Part shown: positions 51,121 to 60,094 of the stretch, in pieces
Numbering within the stretch: the first letter of the stretch is position 1
Layout: each line of letters begins with the position of its first letter
Assembly (NCBI GenBank): GCA_007922305.1
Contig: ML677334.1
Coordinates: 55,602,720-55,666,719 of the forward strand
Direction: 5' to 3'
DNA: 64,000 nt
Origin: Dermatemys mawii
Lineage: Eukaryota > Chordata > Testudines > Dermatemydidae
Notes under the pieces: generated by a model
What the model saw: the letters and a program-made list of their open reading frames with translations, nothing else
Database searches by the model: none
Told to the model about the DNA's origin: nothing
Made by a program: the position numbers and the translations under genes

Positions 51121-54100
51121 CTACAAGAGAGGGAAGAAACCCCACAAGGGTACATGATGGAAAGGAAAATGTTTCAGAGAAATGCAGTTTAGTGAAGACT
51201 TCAAATGGATGACTGTCCACAAAAGCCTCTTGAGTAGAGAGCTTAACCAACCTCTCTTGCTCAGAATAGACATGCTCTGAGCAATGAGGCTGTGTCTGTC
51301 TAGGTACTCCTGTGGCCTCCAAAACCATAGTATCTGAACATTTCATAAACACTGATGAATTTGTCCTCACAACACACTTATGAGATGGGTAAGTGCTATC
51401 ATCCCAGTTCTGTAGAAGGGAAATCTGAAGCACAGGGAGATTAAGCATCTTGCCTCAAGTCACATAGGAAGTCTTTGGCAATGGAAAGACTCCCGCTGAT
51501 TTCAGTGGGCTCCATGTGATTATCTCAGAGGGACTGTATGTCCTTCACACGTTCTCAGTCTCTCTCTCTCCTTTTTCTGGAGAGGAGAACAATGCATGTG
51601 AAACTCTGACTGGCCATCCTGAGTGGAACCACCATGCAGCACAACAGCATGGTGCAGAGAGGGCACTGAGCAGTTTTACAGGAATGTTAGTGAGGGATTC
51701 CCTCTTTTTCTGATGAGACAGGTCAAGACACTATGACAAACACAGGACAGAGGGAAAATGCTTCATCTTGAGCACACATCTTCCTCCCCTCGAGGTCCCC
51801 AACTACCTCTGTACAGTATTCCTCAGCCTCCCTATGCTTCACTACAGGCAGACACTCAGCCTCACTGGTCCCCAACTTCAGTTTTGGTCCTGGGCACTAC
51901 TGGGTAGATGGCACTGGTGGCCTTGGAAACAGTGGCATTGGTGTGCATCTAGGTGTAGTTGTGCCTAACTATGTGTTTGTTGGGGCTGCCTCCCCACCTC
52001 CACCCCAATCACCTAGGCTACTTTTCTCTTTGAGGGGGCAGAAGAGATCTGGCTGAAATTTTTAATTTCGCCCAACATGGTCTAAATTCAAGCTCTTTAT
52101 CAGGAGGTTGGAGATGCTAAAAGCGTCTTGGGCCAAGCCACGCCCAGCAATAAATTCCCTTTGAAGGAAAGGAATTGTCCCTTGCACAGTCATTGACACC
52201 TGCGCTAAATGAGGGTCAAATGCTACTATTCTGCGGTGGTAGCATTTGGTATTTGCTTTGCACAGGTATCAGTGACTGTGCAAGCAAGGCAGTGGAGAGT
52301 CAAGCCCCTTATCTGCAAAATGAAAGCAGTTACTAGGAAGTTTAGTTTGTACATAGTCTGTCATAAGGCCTCCTCTAAATGGCCTTGTGCTTTTTTTTTG
52401 GTCACGTAAAGACATGATTATATTTGCCTTGCTTGCAAGAGGGCACAAAGAAAATAAAACCCTTTATTGATTGAAAACTTTCTTTTCCTCATCAGCACCT
52501 CAATGTCTTGTGTATAAATGCAGCAAACAAATCAAAGTGTGTAAACAACTATTTCTACTTCTGTTTTAAGGACCACATTTTCGAAAGAATCCAGACTTGT
52601 CTCTGAAATTGCACACAGCTCTGCATACTTGACTTCTGTTCACCCAGAAGGGGCAGTTAGACTTCTAATTATCCTATTTGCACACAAATCCATGGTGTGC
52701 CAATTTGCTTCAGCTTAATTCCCAATAGTCCTGCAATACTAGTTAGCCATGTACTGTTACAAGTCTCACCTGCCTTTGCTAAGGGCAGGTGACTGCCTCT
52801 TACTTCAGGAGAAGAGATCTTTCAAGCAGCTAGGACAGCAGTTCTGCTTCCCCTGGGCTGTTGCTACACTAAGTACTATACATATATTTACAGTTTGGGT
52901 TGTGTATTAGATGGCTTTGGATAATTAGTTAATCTTGTGAATAATTACAGTCCTTTTAAATGCTGAATAAACCATTTGGTGATAAGAGTAAATCCACTTC
53001 AGTAAGTTGACTCATGGGGGAAAAGTTATGCATACTGTAAGTGTTTGCAGGATCAGAGCCTATGGGCCTGATCCTACTCCAGTTAAAGGTAATGAAAGTT
53101 TTGCTATGAACTGAAGGGGCAATAAAATAGGCCCATTATTTCAAATTAGGAAATATAGACAAACATGACAGTATGTGGCCCTCTTAAAAATAATACTGGA
53201 AGTGTCTCTAAAAATGCCTATCATGACTTTAATTAGGGGAAAGTGAGACATTGCCCCTCTTTCCTATCACACATGAATTTGTTTTTAATAATTATTTTAT
53301 CCAGAATGCTTTAATCAACTATTGCATCATCAGCACTGCAAAATCTCTTAATCAAAACAGCTTCCCACGCGTGTACTTTTAGTTGGGCTGATGCTTGCTC
53401 ATCAAAGCAGGTAATATCCATGCTTTTAGTTACGATCTTTTTCTTACAAGGTCAGATACTGATCCCTTTATCTCACATTGGTGAGCGGTTACTCATGTAT
53501 ACCCATTGATGCCAGATCAAAATGAAGATGTTCTAATGCTGTATATCTGGCCTGCTTTTTTTAGAAGCATTTAGAAAATGTGAAGCTAACGGATTACCTG
53601 AGTAGCTACTCACTAGCTTGACTGACAGGTTTGCAATCAAGCTCAAAGTATCTTTCTTTCCAATAACAAAAATTCTTTTGATCAGATTGCATTTTTTGTT
53701 TTTAACATGTCCTGAGTCTCTCTCCATGCTTGCAGCCTCCTCAAAAACCCAACCTCCAAATACACAACAGGCAATTATAAGTCACTCCACACAGGACAGA
53801 CAGAGTACAACTTTAAGACCTGTACTTTAGGCAAAGAATAGATAAATATGGTAAAGCTTGTGGCAGGGTCAGTGCCCATCGTTCTCAGTGATTGTCTTTA
53901 TGGAACATTGTGAAGAATAAGAAGAGCAAATGAAGAAAAAAATATAATTTGATATCTGATCATTGCTATTGTAAATGAAGCATAAAAGCAGTTACCCAGT
54001 GGTTTTCCCATTTCCCCATGATAACTGCAGGTCCAAATGATCGTGCAGGGTTCATACTGGCACCAGTGTAGTTGATCTACAGTAAAAATAAAGTGTTAAC

Positions 54101-55895
54101 TATTGCTATTTTTAGAACATTATTATTCAAACATCTACTATTGCCATTTGCTGTAATGCAATACTGTCACCCAAACCACTTCGAGCCAAGTCTGATGTTG
54201 TATTCCTACCACCTACAGTACTATCAGATTGTATTATCACTCTCCCGATCATCCTTCTAGTGACAGAATTAACTACATATACATAGACAGATAAAGGCCT
54301 GGTCCAATGCCCTATCAATAGAAAGGCTCCCATTGACTTCAATGCGCTTTGCAATGGATTTCCAATAGACTACTAAAGAATGATATTTCTAAAGGCTCCC
54401 GGAACTCCCACCTAATTCTGGAGTACGGTCAGTGGAAGAAGGGCTCTATTATTTAAACAGAAGTCATTAACTTACAGCAAATAAATGTCCAATTGCAACA
54501 GAAAATCCAATTGCTAAAGCCACTGAACCAGTGACATCACTTCGTTTTGAATCACAGCTGGCAAAAATAGTAAAAACCAGCTGGAATGTAATTATCAACT
54601 CCACCAGGAGTCCATGGCCAGCGGAAAGATCACCATGTACCTGGAAATAGAAACAATCACTGAAAATGAAGCAAAGGTGAGGCTGCAGTTTAAAAAACTA
54701 CTACAAATATTAATTGTTTTGTGATTTAAAATGTTTAGTCATGCACAGTGATGAAACAGCACTGTCCTTTGGAAAGGTATGGATTCATTTTCTATCCTTT
54801 TTTTGACAGCCAAGGAAAATTACTGATGGACTGACAAAGAAAGTTCTTACTGGATTTTAATTTGGAACTTCAAAGCTAGACTGCATTTATTACATATCGA
54901 ATTTGCAAATGCTGCACTTAAAGTTGCACAACTTTTTTTCTTGAGAGCACTGTAATTTACTATTCAATTATAAATTCATTAATTAGCCCTGACTTAATTA
55001 ATTGAAATTTCAATTAAAAATTAAGCAGCGTGTGACTCAAGTGCATTTTTAATAAGTCCTGCGACAGGGCTAACTGATGGCATTCCTTATTAGTTTAGAA
55101 CAAAGTGGAAATCTAAGGCACAATCTATTTCAGAAGTGTGTCATTTTAAATAGATGTTTTTTCAATCGCCATCACAATGGCATAGAATTAATTTCAGAAT
55201 TCTTCTTGAAATTGTATTTCATGCATGTATATTAAAACTGTGAATGTAGATTAGCATTACCTGCTTTTACCAGATTTGGGGGAATTATAGAAGAGAAATC
55301 TTCTGCAAAAGAATGGCCGTAATATTGCTTAGCATAAACCCATCCCAATGAAAGATCTAAGCCACATATAGGAGTTCTAAATAAATCAGCAATGCACTCA
55401 AACCATCACTTGTACTTTCTGAGTTTCAATCTGACACTAAAATGTTATTCTACATTAAGAGTAGGAGTAAAAGTTGTTACCGTAGTAACTCCCAAGCCTC
55501 CCACCAAACTTGGGGGTGTGACAAGGTAGAGAATTCCTGCCCCTACTATGGCACCCAGGCATTGGGCAACAATATAGAAGACAGACTTGGCAAGGCTGAT
55601 CTTCCTAGTGCAGACCATAGCAATAGTCACAGCAGGGTTAATATGGCCACCACTGATGTGTCCAAAGCATTGCACCATGGTTGCAATGCTCAGTCCAAAG
55701 CAGAGAGCGATAAGGACCATGTCTACAGGCAGAGGCTTTTCAGATCCACCCCAGTTGATTGTAGAGCCAAGGCTGAGGAGGACAAAAATTAGCATGGCCA
55801 AAAATTCTGCTGAAACAGCTTTCCAGAAAGGCTGAGTCCAGACGCCTTTAAATGCCACCATGATGGTCTCACACTTACACAGACGTCCACACTTA
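50845..55895 (-). CDS. AQP4: Aquaporin-4, four-exon coding region (M23 isoform complete)
   Basis: AQP4 is a water channel of the MIP family. In mammals it sits in astrocyte end-feet and other membranes as tetramers that form orthogonal arrays. The exons are 55895-55481, 54640-54476, 54076-53996 and 51120-50845, and every intron is GT-AG. The M23 start is at 55861-55859 with A at -3 and G at +4, and the joined frame gives 300 residues (human M23 is 301). Visible hallmarks in M23 numbering are NPA at 75-77 and 191-193, and the selectivity filter F55, H179, A188, R194, which fits a water-only pore. Six membrane helices are expected and the protein ends in SSV, a class I PDZ ligand. The sites equivalent to human S111 (in RKIS) and S180 (in CDSKR) are kept. 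Exon 2 also encodes residues upstream of M23, so an M1 form with a further 5' exon is expected. No frameshift or early stop was seen. Confidence 0.97.
51355..51510 (-). repeat. MIR-like fragment in AQP4 intron 4
   Basis: The plus strand reads ATGAGATGGGTAAGTGCTAT, 'ctgtagaagggaaatctgaa' and TTGCCTCAAGTCACATAGG, the complement of a MIR core. It is followed by a 'gatttcagtgggctcc' repeat relic. Confidence 0.65.
52181..52284. repeat. 104 bp hairpin repeat in AQP4 intron 4
   Basis: The left arm CTTGCACAGTCATTGACACC pairs with the right arm, whose inverse is CTTGCACAGTCACTGATACC. The inner part 'caaatgctact' pairs with 'gtagcatttgg'. It is probably a miniature inverted-repeat element. Confidence 0.65.
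53060..53140. repeat. Palindromic dispersed-repeat relic
   Basis: It reads GGGCCTGATCCTACTCCAG and ends AATAGGCCC, the two halves of a common palindromic repeat. Confidence 0.5.
53996..54076 (-). CDS. AQP4: AQP4 exon 4 (second NPA box)
   Basis: This is an 81 bp, 27-codon exon in phase 0 with acceptor ACTGTAG|ATCAAC and donor TGG|GTAACT. It codes residues 183-209, beginning [12 protein letters not shown], and so contains the second NPA motif and the filter residues A188 and R194. The NYT sequon known in mammals is kept. Confidence 0.96.
54300..54360. repeat. Palindromic dispersed-repeat relic in AQP4 intron 3
   Basis: It reads TGGTCCAATGCCCTATCAAT and 'ctcccattgacttcaatgcg', the same family as 8205-8275. 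Confidence 0.5.
54476..54640 (-). CDS. AQP4: AQP4 exon 3
   Basis: This exon of 165 bp (55 codons, phase 0 at both ends) has the length I recall for the mammalian exon. The acceptor is TTTCCAG|GTACAT and the donor GCT|GTAAGT. It codes residues 128-182: loop C, helices 4 and 5, and H179 of the selectivity filter. Loop C reads [10 protein letters not shown]; the human protein has an N-linked sequon (NLT) here, and Asp replaces that Asn. Confidence 0.96.
54641..55480 (-). other. AQP4: AQP4 intron 2
   Basis: This intron lies between exons 2 and 3 and runs from donor GTAACA to acceptor TTTCCAG. It is AT-rich, and no repeat or open frame was recognised. Confidence 0.8.
55481..55895 (-). CDS. AQP4: AQP4 exon 2 (M23 start, first NPA box)
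   Basis: The acceptor TTTTCAG is followed by T-AAG-TGT, so the exon enters in phase 2. It reads [11 protein letters not shown] before the M23 methionine at 55861, which matches the part of the human M1 N-terminus after RRWG. It then codes residues 1-127 of M23: N-terminal tail, helices 1-3, the HINPAV half-helix and the RKIS loop. The donor lies at ACG|GTAACA. The length is 415 bp. The extra bases upstream of M23 would be 5' UTR in an M23-only transcript and coding in an M1 transcript. Confidence 0.95.
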
Positions 55896-57063
55896 CTGAA
55901 AAAGAAAACAAATCTGCATCAGAAGTCACCAAGTCAGCCTTAGATTTTGCTGCATAGGATTATTATCTGGCTGACCTTCTGGGGACAGCAGCAACACTGG
56001 GCACGGTATGATGGGACTAATAATAAAGATGTGCACTGCGAGAGAGACTGACCTCAAAAACTAATATCACTCATTCTCAGGAAGTCCTGTTCTTAGTGTA
56101 CTGCAGTCTAAAGGACATAGGGAAACTACCCATTGTGTTGCATAAGGAAAGTCTCTCTGAACAGATGGAGTTTCAGGTAAAGAAGCCTATAGTTTTTAAA
56201 AATAAGGTTTGTCCTTCTAGTTGCACCAAAGTCTGCATCGAACTTGCATGCTGTAAAACCCCGTTAACTTAAGCAGTCCCTTTGTCCCTTGTGTTTATTC
56301 TACGGACAGCTTCCCTTTCTATGCAAATTTGTACTTTTACAGTACATCTGTAATATTTCAATAAAAGGCCAAGAGCCCAATCAAAATCATAATTTCCCAA
56401 ACTGCAACATTGGTGTGGCAGTTTTGGAAGTTGCCCTAGAAGGGTTTATAAGAAAGCCTCTTCTTGAAATATTTAGTGTCAAGAAGAAACAGTTTCTTCA
56501 GTTGGACATTGGGTAAAATGAATTCAATCAGGAGAATACAAGAAATGCTAAATTCTGTCCCCTGAATCCAACATTCAATTTCTTTTGGGCTATGTTTGTA
56601 GGATGTAGTAATATTTATTGTATAAGTAGTGTAGAGAGCTGTGGGTGGGGGGAGAAAGAAGTACCTTGGTTTCAACTGCGCACCAGCACTGATATTTACC
56701 AGGCTACACTGCCTTCATAAGTTACATTTTTGTTAAGTGCCCAGAGACCTATGAAAGTAGGTTACAGAAGAAGAGTTATTTGTTGTATTAGCAAATTGAG
56801 AATAAGCCAAAAAGGAAGCATTTTATGAGTTTTCGAGGAATGCAAACAAGATTTTCTTTTTTTTTATTTAAGCAAAGGAAAATAAAAATGTAGAACAACT
56901 CAGAGCTGAATTTCAAGTGGAAGGATGGAGGAACTGAATAACCGGTTACCTAAGGTAATTGAGCTATAATACATCTCTAACAACACTTACACTTGAAAGA
57001 ATGCATTCTGTATCTTCATAAGCACAAGAAGCACATATGACCATGAATTGCTCAGCACTGCAG
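55896..57063. other. Sequence upstream of AQP4 exon 2
   Basis: No M1 exon was found on the minus strand and no repeat was recognised. It probably belongs to AQP4 intron 1 or to the promoter region of M23 transcripts. Confidence 0.4.
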
Positions 57064-57670
57064 TTTTGATGCTCTCTGGGGAGGTGTGGCAGGGCCCACT
57101 CACTTCACATAAGCACCTGTACTGGCTGAGTGTCTCTCTACACCTGCACTCCCTCTGCATTGCTCTGCTTGTGGTGACCCCTGCTGGCAGTTAAACCTCT
57201 TAGGCAGATGTCAGGGACAGCCCTCTGTTGTTGCAAAACAACAAACAGATCCCTTCTGCAGTACAAGTCCAACAGGGCCTATCAAGTACCCACAGTTGGC
57301 CTGTTCCTTCACCCTTCCCTGGGCTCAGTCTTAAACTGTCCTTGCTCTGGTAAGGAGCAGTGCCCCCAGGGTTTCCTCCTTGGAGATTCTTCAGCTGAGT
57401 CGCTCTTTACAGTTCAGTCCCCTTCGGGGTGTTTATGTGTATGTTGTAGCAGAAGTCCCACAAACGCTGCCCCTAGGTCTTCAGCCCCTTTCCTGGGCCA
57501 GTTTAATCTCCCCTTCTTCAAGGCATTGGCAACTCTGCCTGTGGCCAGAGTGGGGGCGGGAGGAGGACGGACCAAGGCATGCCCGCTACTCCAAGTCCCA
57601 ACCCAGGGACCTTATAACTAGCAGCCACCTGCTACTTCCCTTTAACTATTTACTGCTGCATATCCCTGGG
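57064..57670. repeat. LTR-like copy, partial
   Basis: It begins near TGTGGCAGGGCCCACTC. It shares ordered pieces with 58200-58990, including CCCGCTACTCCAA..., 'cagggaccttataa' and AGCAGCCACCTGCT. Precise ends are not seen. Confidence 0.5.
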
Positions 57671-57781
57671 ACAATTCCCCATGGAAGCAATGAAGATGAA
57701 GCAGATGAAAAGATGAAGCAATACTGGAACCTTAAGCTCCTTTAAAATGTTGGATACCCAGATATGAACCAGCACCTAGAG

Positions 57782-58085
57782 CAGGGATCAGCAACCTTGG
57801 CACACGGGACCGCAGGGTAAGCACCCTTAGCGGGCCCTGCCAGTTTATTTACTTGCCGTTTCGCCGACTGCGGCTCCCACTGGCCATGGTTCGCCATCCC
57901 GGTCCAATGGGGGCTGCGGGAAGCGGCGCAGTGCTGGCCGCCGCTTCCTGCAGCCCCCATTGGAGTGGGACGAAGAACTGCAGCTAGTGGGAGCCGCAAT
58001 TGGCAAAATGGCAAGTAAAGAAACCAGCAGGGCCCACTAAGAGTGCTTACCCTGTGGTCCCGCATGCCAAGGTTGCCGATCCCTG
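57782..58085. mobile_element. hAT-type MITE, strongly palindromic
   Basis: It starts CAGGGATCAGCAACCTTGGC and its inverted right end reads CAGGGATCGGCAACCTTGGC. Flanking octamers ACCTAGAG and CTCTAGAG match at six of eight. The two halves are complementary over much of the 304 bp, so it can form a long hairpin. Confidence 0.85.
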
Positions 58086-58199
58086 CTCTAGAGCTTTGGT
58101 TTCAGTCAGAGCCTGAACGAGAATGGGACAATTTTTGTCTTTTTCTGACCCAGACCCGAGATTGTTTTCACAAGATTTCAACCACAGTGTGAAGAATTC

Positions 58200-58990
58200 A
58201 CCTCTTGAGCACCTCCATGGGGCTGGAGGCAGTACTGCAGTCCTTCTCTCACCTAAGGTACTTCCTGCAGACTGACTTTGGTGGGTGTTCAGTGGCTTGG
58301 CCCTCTGTCTAAGTCACAAGTCCGAGTGAACCCCTCCCAGGATATTATAGAGTCCAATAACTAAACAATGTCTTGACCCTTGCTAGGGTCTTCAGCAGTG
58401 GCTTGGGGTCCTTTAAGTTCAGTCCCTTATTCAGGCTCCCAAACTCCATCCCCTTCTTGGGGTTTAGGCCATGTTACCTGTGGCTTGTCGGGGAATGCAG
58501 GCCTACCCGCTACTCCAACTCAGGTCAGGGATCCTATAAACAGCAGCCACACACTGCTTGAGTCAATCAGTTGCTGCTTCTTCCCTAGGCCTCTTCTCTT
58601 AACCCTTATCCCAGGGTTAAGGTTCCTAGGTACTCTCATCCTGAAATCTCAGCTACAAAATACTGCCAGAGAACAATCACTGGTATCCCACAAGCTCTTG
58701 TGGCCAGAGAGGAACACCCTTTCTTCCCCTCTGCTCCCAGCCAGGAACTGAACAGCTAAGGCCCTTGCAGTTCCTTTTATCTGGGCCACCAGGGCCTTAT
58801 TGGCTTTTGCAGACCCCTCTAGCCCTTGGAGGACCTGGTCCCTGTGGTTTCCAAAACAGCCGTTCTGAAGACTCCTCCCTAGGTAAGCTTGGAGGACCTA
58901 CATTGGCTACTCTTTTCCTCTCAGCTCGCTATTTCTTGGGTTGAGGTATAGTAGGACTGCAGGGCTCCCAGCCAAGGAGTTGCAAAGGTG
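58200..58990. repeat. LTR-like copy
   Basis: GC-rich, non-coding, and in the same orientation as 57064-57670, with shared pieces 'agttcagtccc', CCCGCTACTCCAACTC and 'cctataaacagcagccacac'. No target duplication was seen. Confidence 0.5.
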
Positions 58991-59187
58991 GGATACACTA
59001 AGACTGTGGAAATAATGCAACAACAGCTAATCTTGCAACATTTCTATCATTCAAAATGACTAAATGTTCAAAAAACCAGCTTATAAAATTGACATTGAAT
59101 TTGAACCCTAAACCAGATTGTTACTTAAACGCACCTTCTACCGCTGACCTAATTCTAACACAGATCCAACCAAATACTACCCCTCTT

Positions 59188-59415
59188 CACTGGGAGGGTG
59201 AGCTAGGGATATCCTGGCTAGTGGCTCCTACCCTGTGTGAGGCTCAGCTACTAGACCTGGCTGGGCTGTGGAGGATGGGACCTCCACTTCCTCTGCAAGA
59301 AGCAGCCAGGGCTGGGTCAGACCCACCCCCAGAAACCTTTCCAGCTGCAGGAAGTGCTGGATTCCTCCCCTGCTTCTTGCCCCCATCGCTCCCACCCCAC
59401 TGATCCCCACCAAGC
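59188..59415. mobile_element. Fragment related to the insertion at 60483-61768
   Basis: It reads CACTGGGAGGGTGAGCTAGG, 'gatatcctggctagtggctc', CTGGCTGGGCTGTGGAGGAT and CAGGAAGTGCTGGATTCC, nearly the same as 60668-60850, with one extra short segment. Confidence 0.75.
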
Positions 59416-59620
59416 CCCCTGGCAACAGCATAGTCTGTGGCATTGTGAACAGGACAGGGAGACAGGAACTTCTAGTCTTCACCTTGGATTTACTCTCGAG
59501 TCATTGTGCAATGTTGTCCAAATCACAACCACTCTGTTTAATTTTCCTTCTCTGTAAAACTGGAATAAAAATATGTTCTTGCCCAGTAGGCGGCACTGTG
59601 ACCCGTCCTATATGCTAGTG

Positions 59621-59912
59621 CAGCAGTTCTCAAACAATTGAGAGCCGCGACCCTTTTTCAGTTTCTTCTGCGGCGCCGCAGACCCTTGTATGTCCGCTGA
59701 AAAGCCGCCAAATGAATTACTTCCGCATTCGGTGGCTATTTTCAGCGGACATACCGAGCGGTCCTGAAAAAGCTCTGCATGTCTGCTGAAAAGCCGCTGA
59801 ATGTGGCAGTAATTCATCCAGCGGCTTTTAGGTGGCGCCAGACGCTCGCGACCTCCCTTGGAGCGCTCGGCGACCCCCAAGGCAGTCGCGAACCCCGGTT
59901 TGAGAAACCCTG
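59621..59912. mobile_element. hAT-type MITE with perfect 8 bp duplication
   Basis: TGCTAGTG flanks both ends (59613-59620 and 59913-59920). It starts CAGCAGTTCTCAAACAATTG and its inverted right end reads CAGGGTTTCTCAAACCGGGG. Internal words 'atgtccgctgaaaagccgc' recur in both orientations. It is 292 bp with no coding capacity. Confidence 0.9.
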
Positions 59913-60094
59913 TGCTAGTGGAACGTAAGGGGGCCTGAAGTGGCTCCTTATTCCCTTGCACCATGTGTTGTACTATTGCTTCCAGTATGTAGGGGCAGCA
60001 GGTGCTTCATTTCCCCACCCCTGCACAAGTAGACAGTAAGGGGATGAGCTTTGGCAAATGTACCTGTTGGCATAGCTACACTAGCACATCAGAG

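Larger units (their letters stand above)
51121..53995 (-). other. AQP4: AQP4 intron 4
   Basis: This is the intron between exons 4 and 5. It holds a MIR-like fragment (about 51355-51510), a 104 bp hairpin (52181-52284) and a palindromic-repeat relic (about 53060-53140). The rest shows nothing recognisable. Confidence 0.8.

Noticed and set aside
56051..56074. ATG-AGT-GAT on the minus strand as a possible M1 start (M-S-D)
   Set aside because: The frame meets TGA after six codons and no suitable GG|GT donor follows. It does not resemble the RRWG end of the M1 exon.
59296..59312. Possible GG|GT donor for the M1 exon at CTGGGG|GTGGGT (minus strand)
   Set aside because: It lies in a transposon fragment, has no upstream ATG in the right frame and a weak donor.
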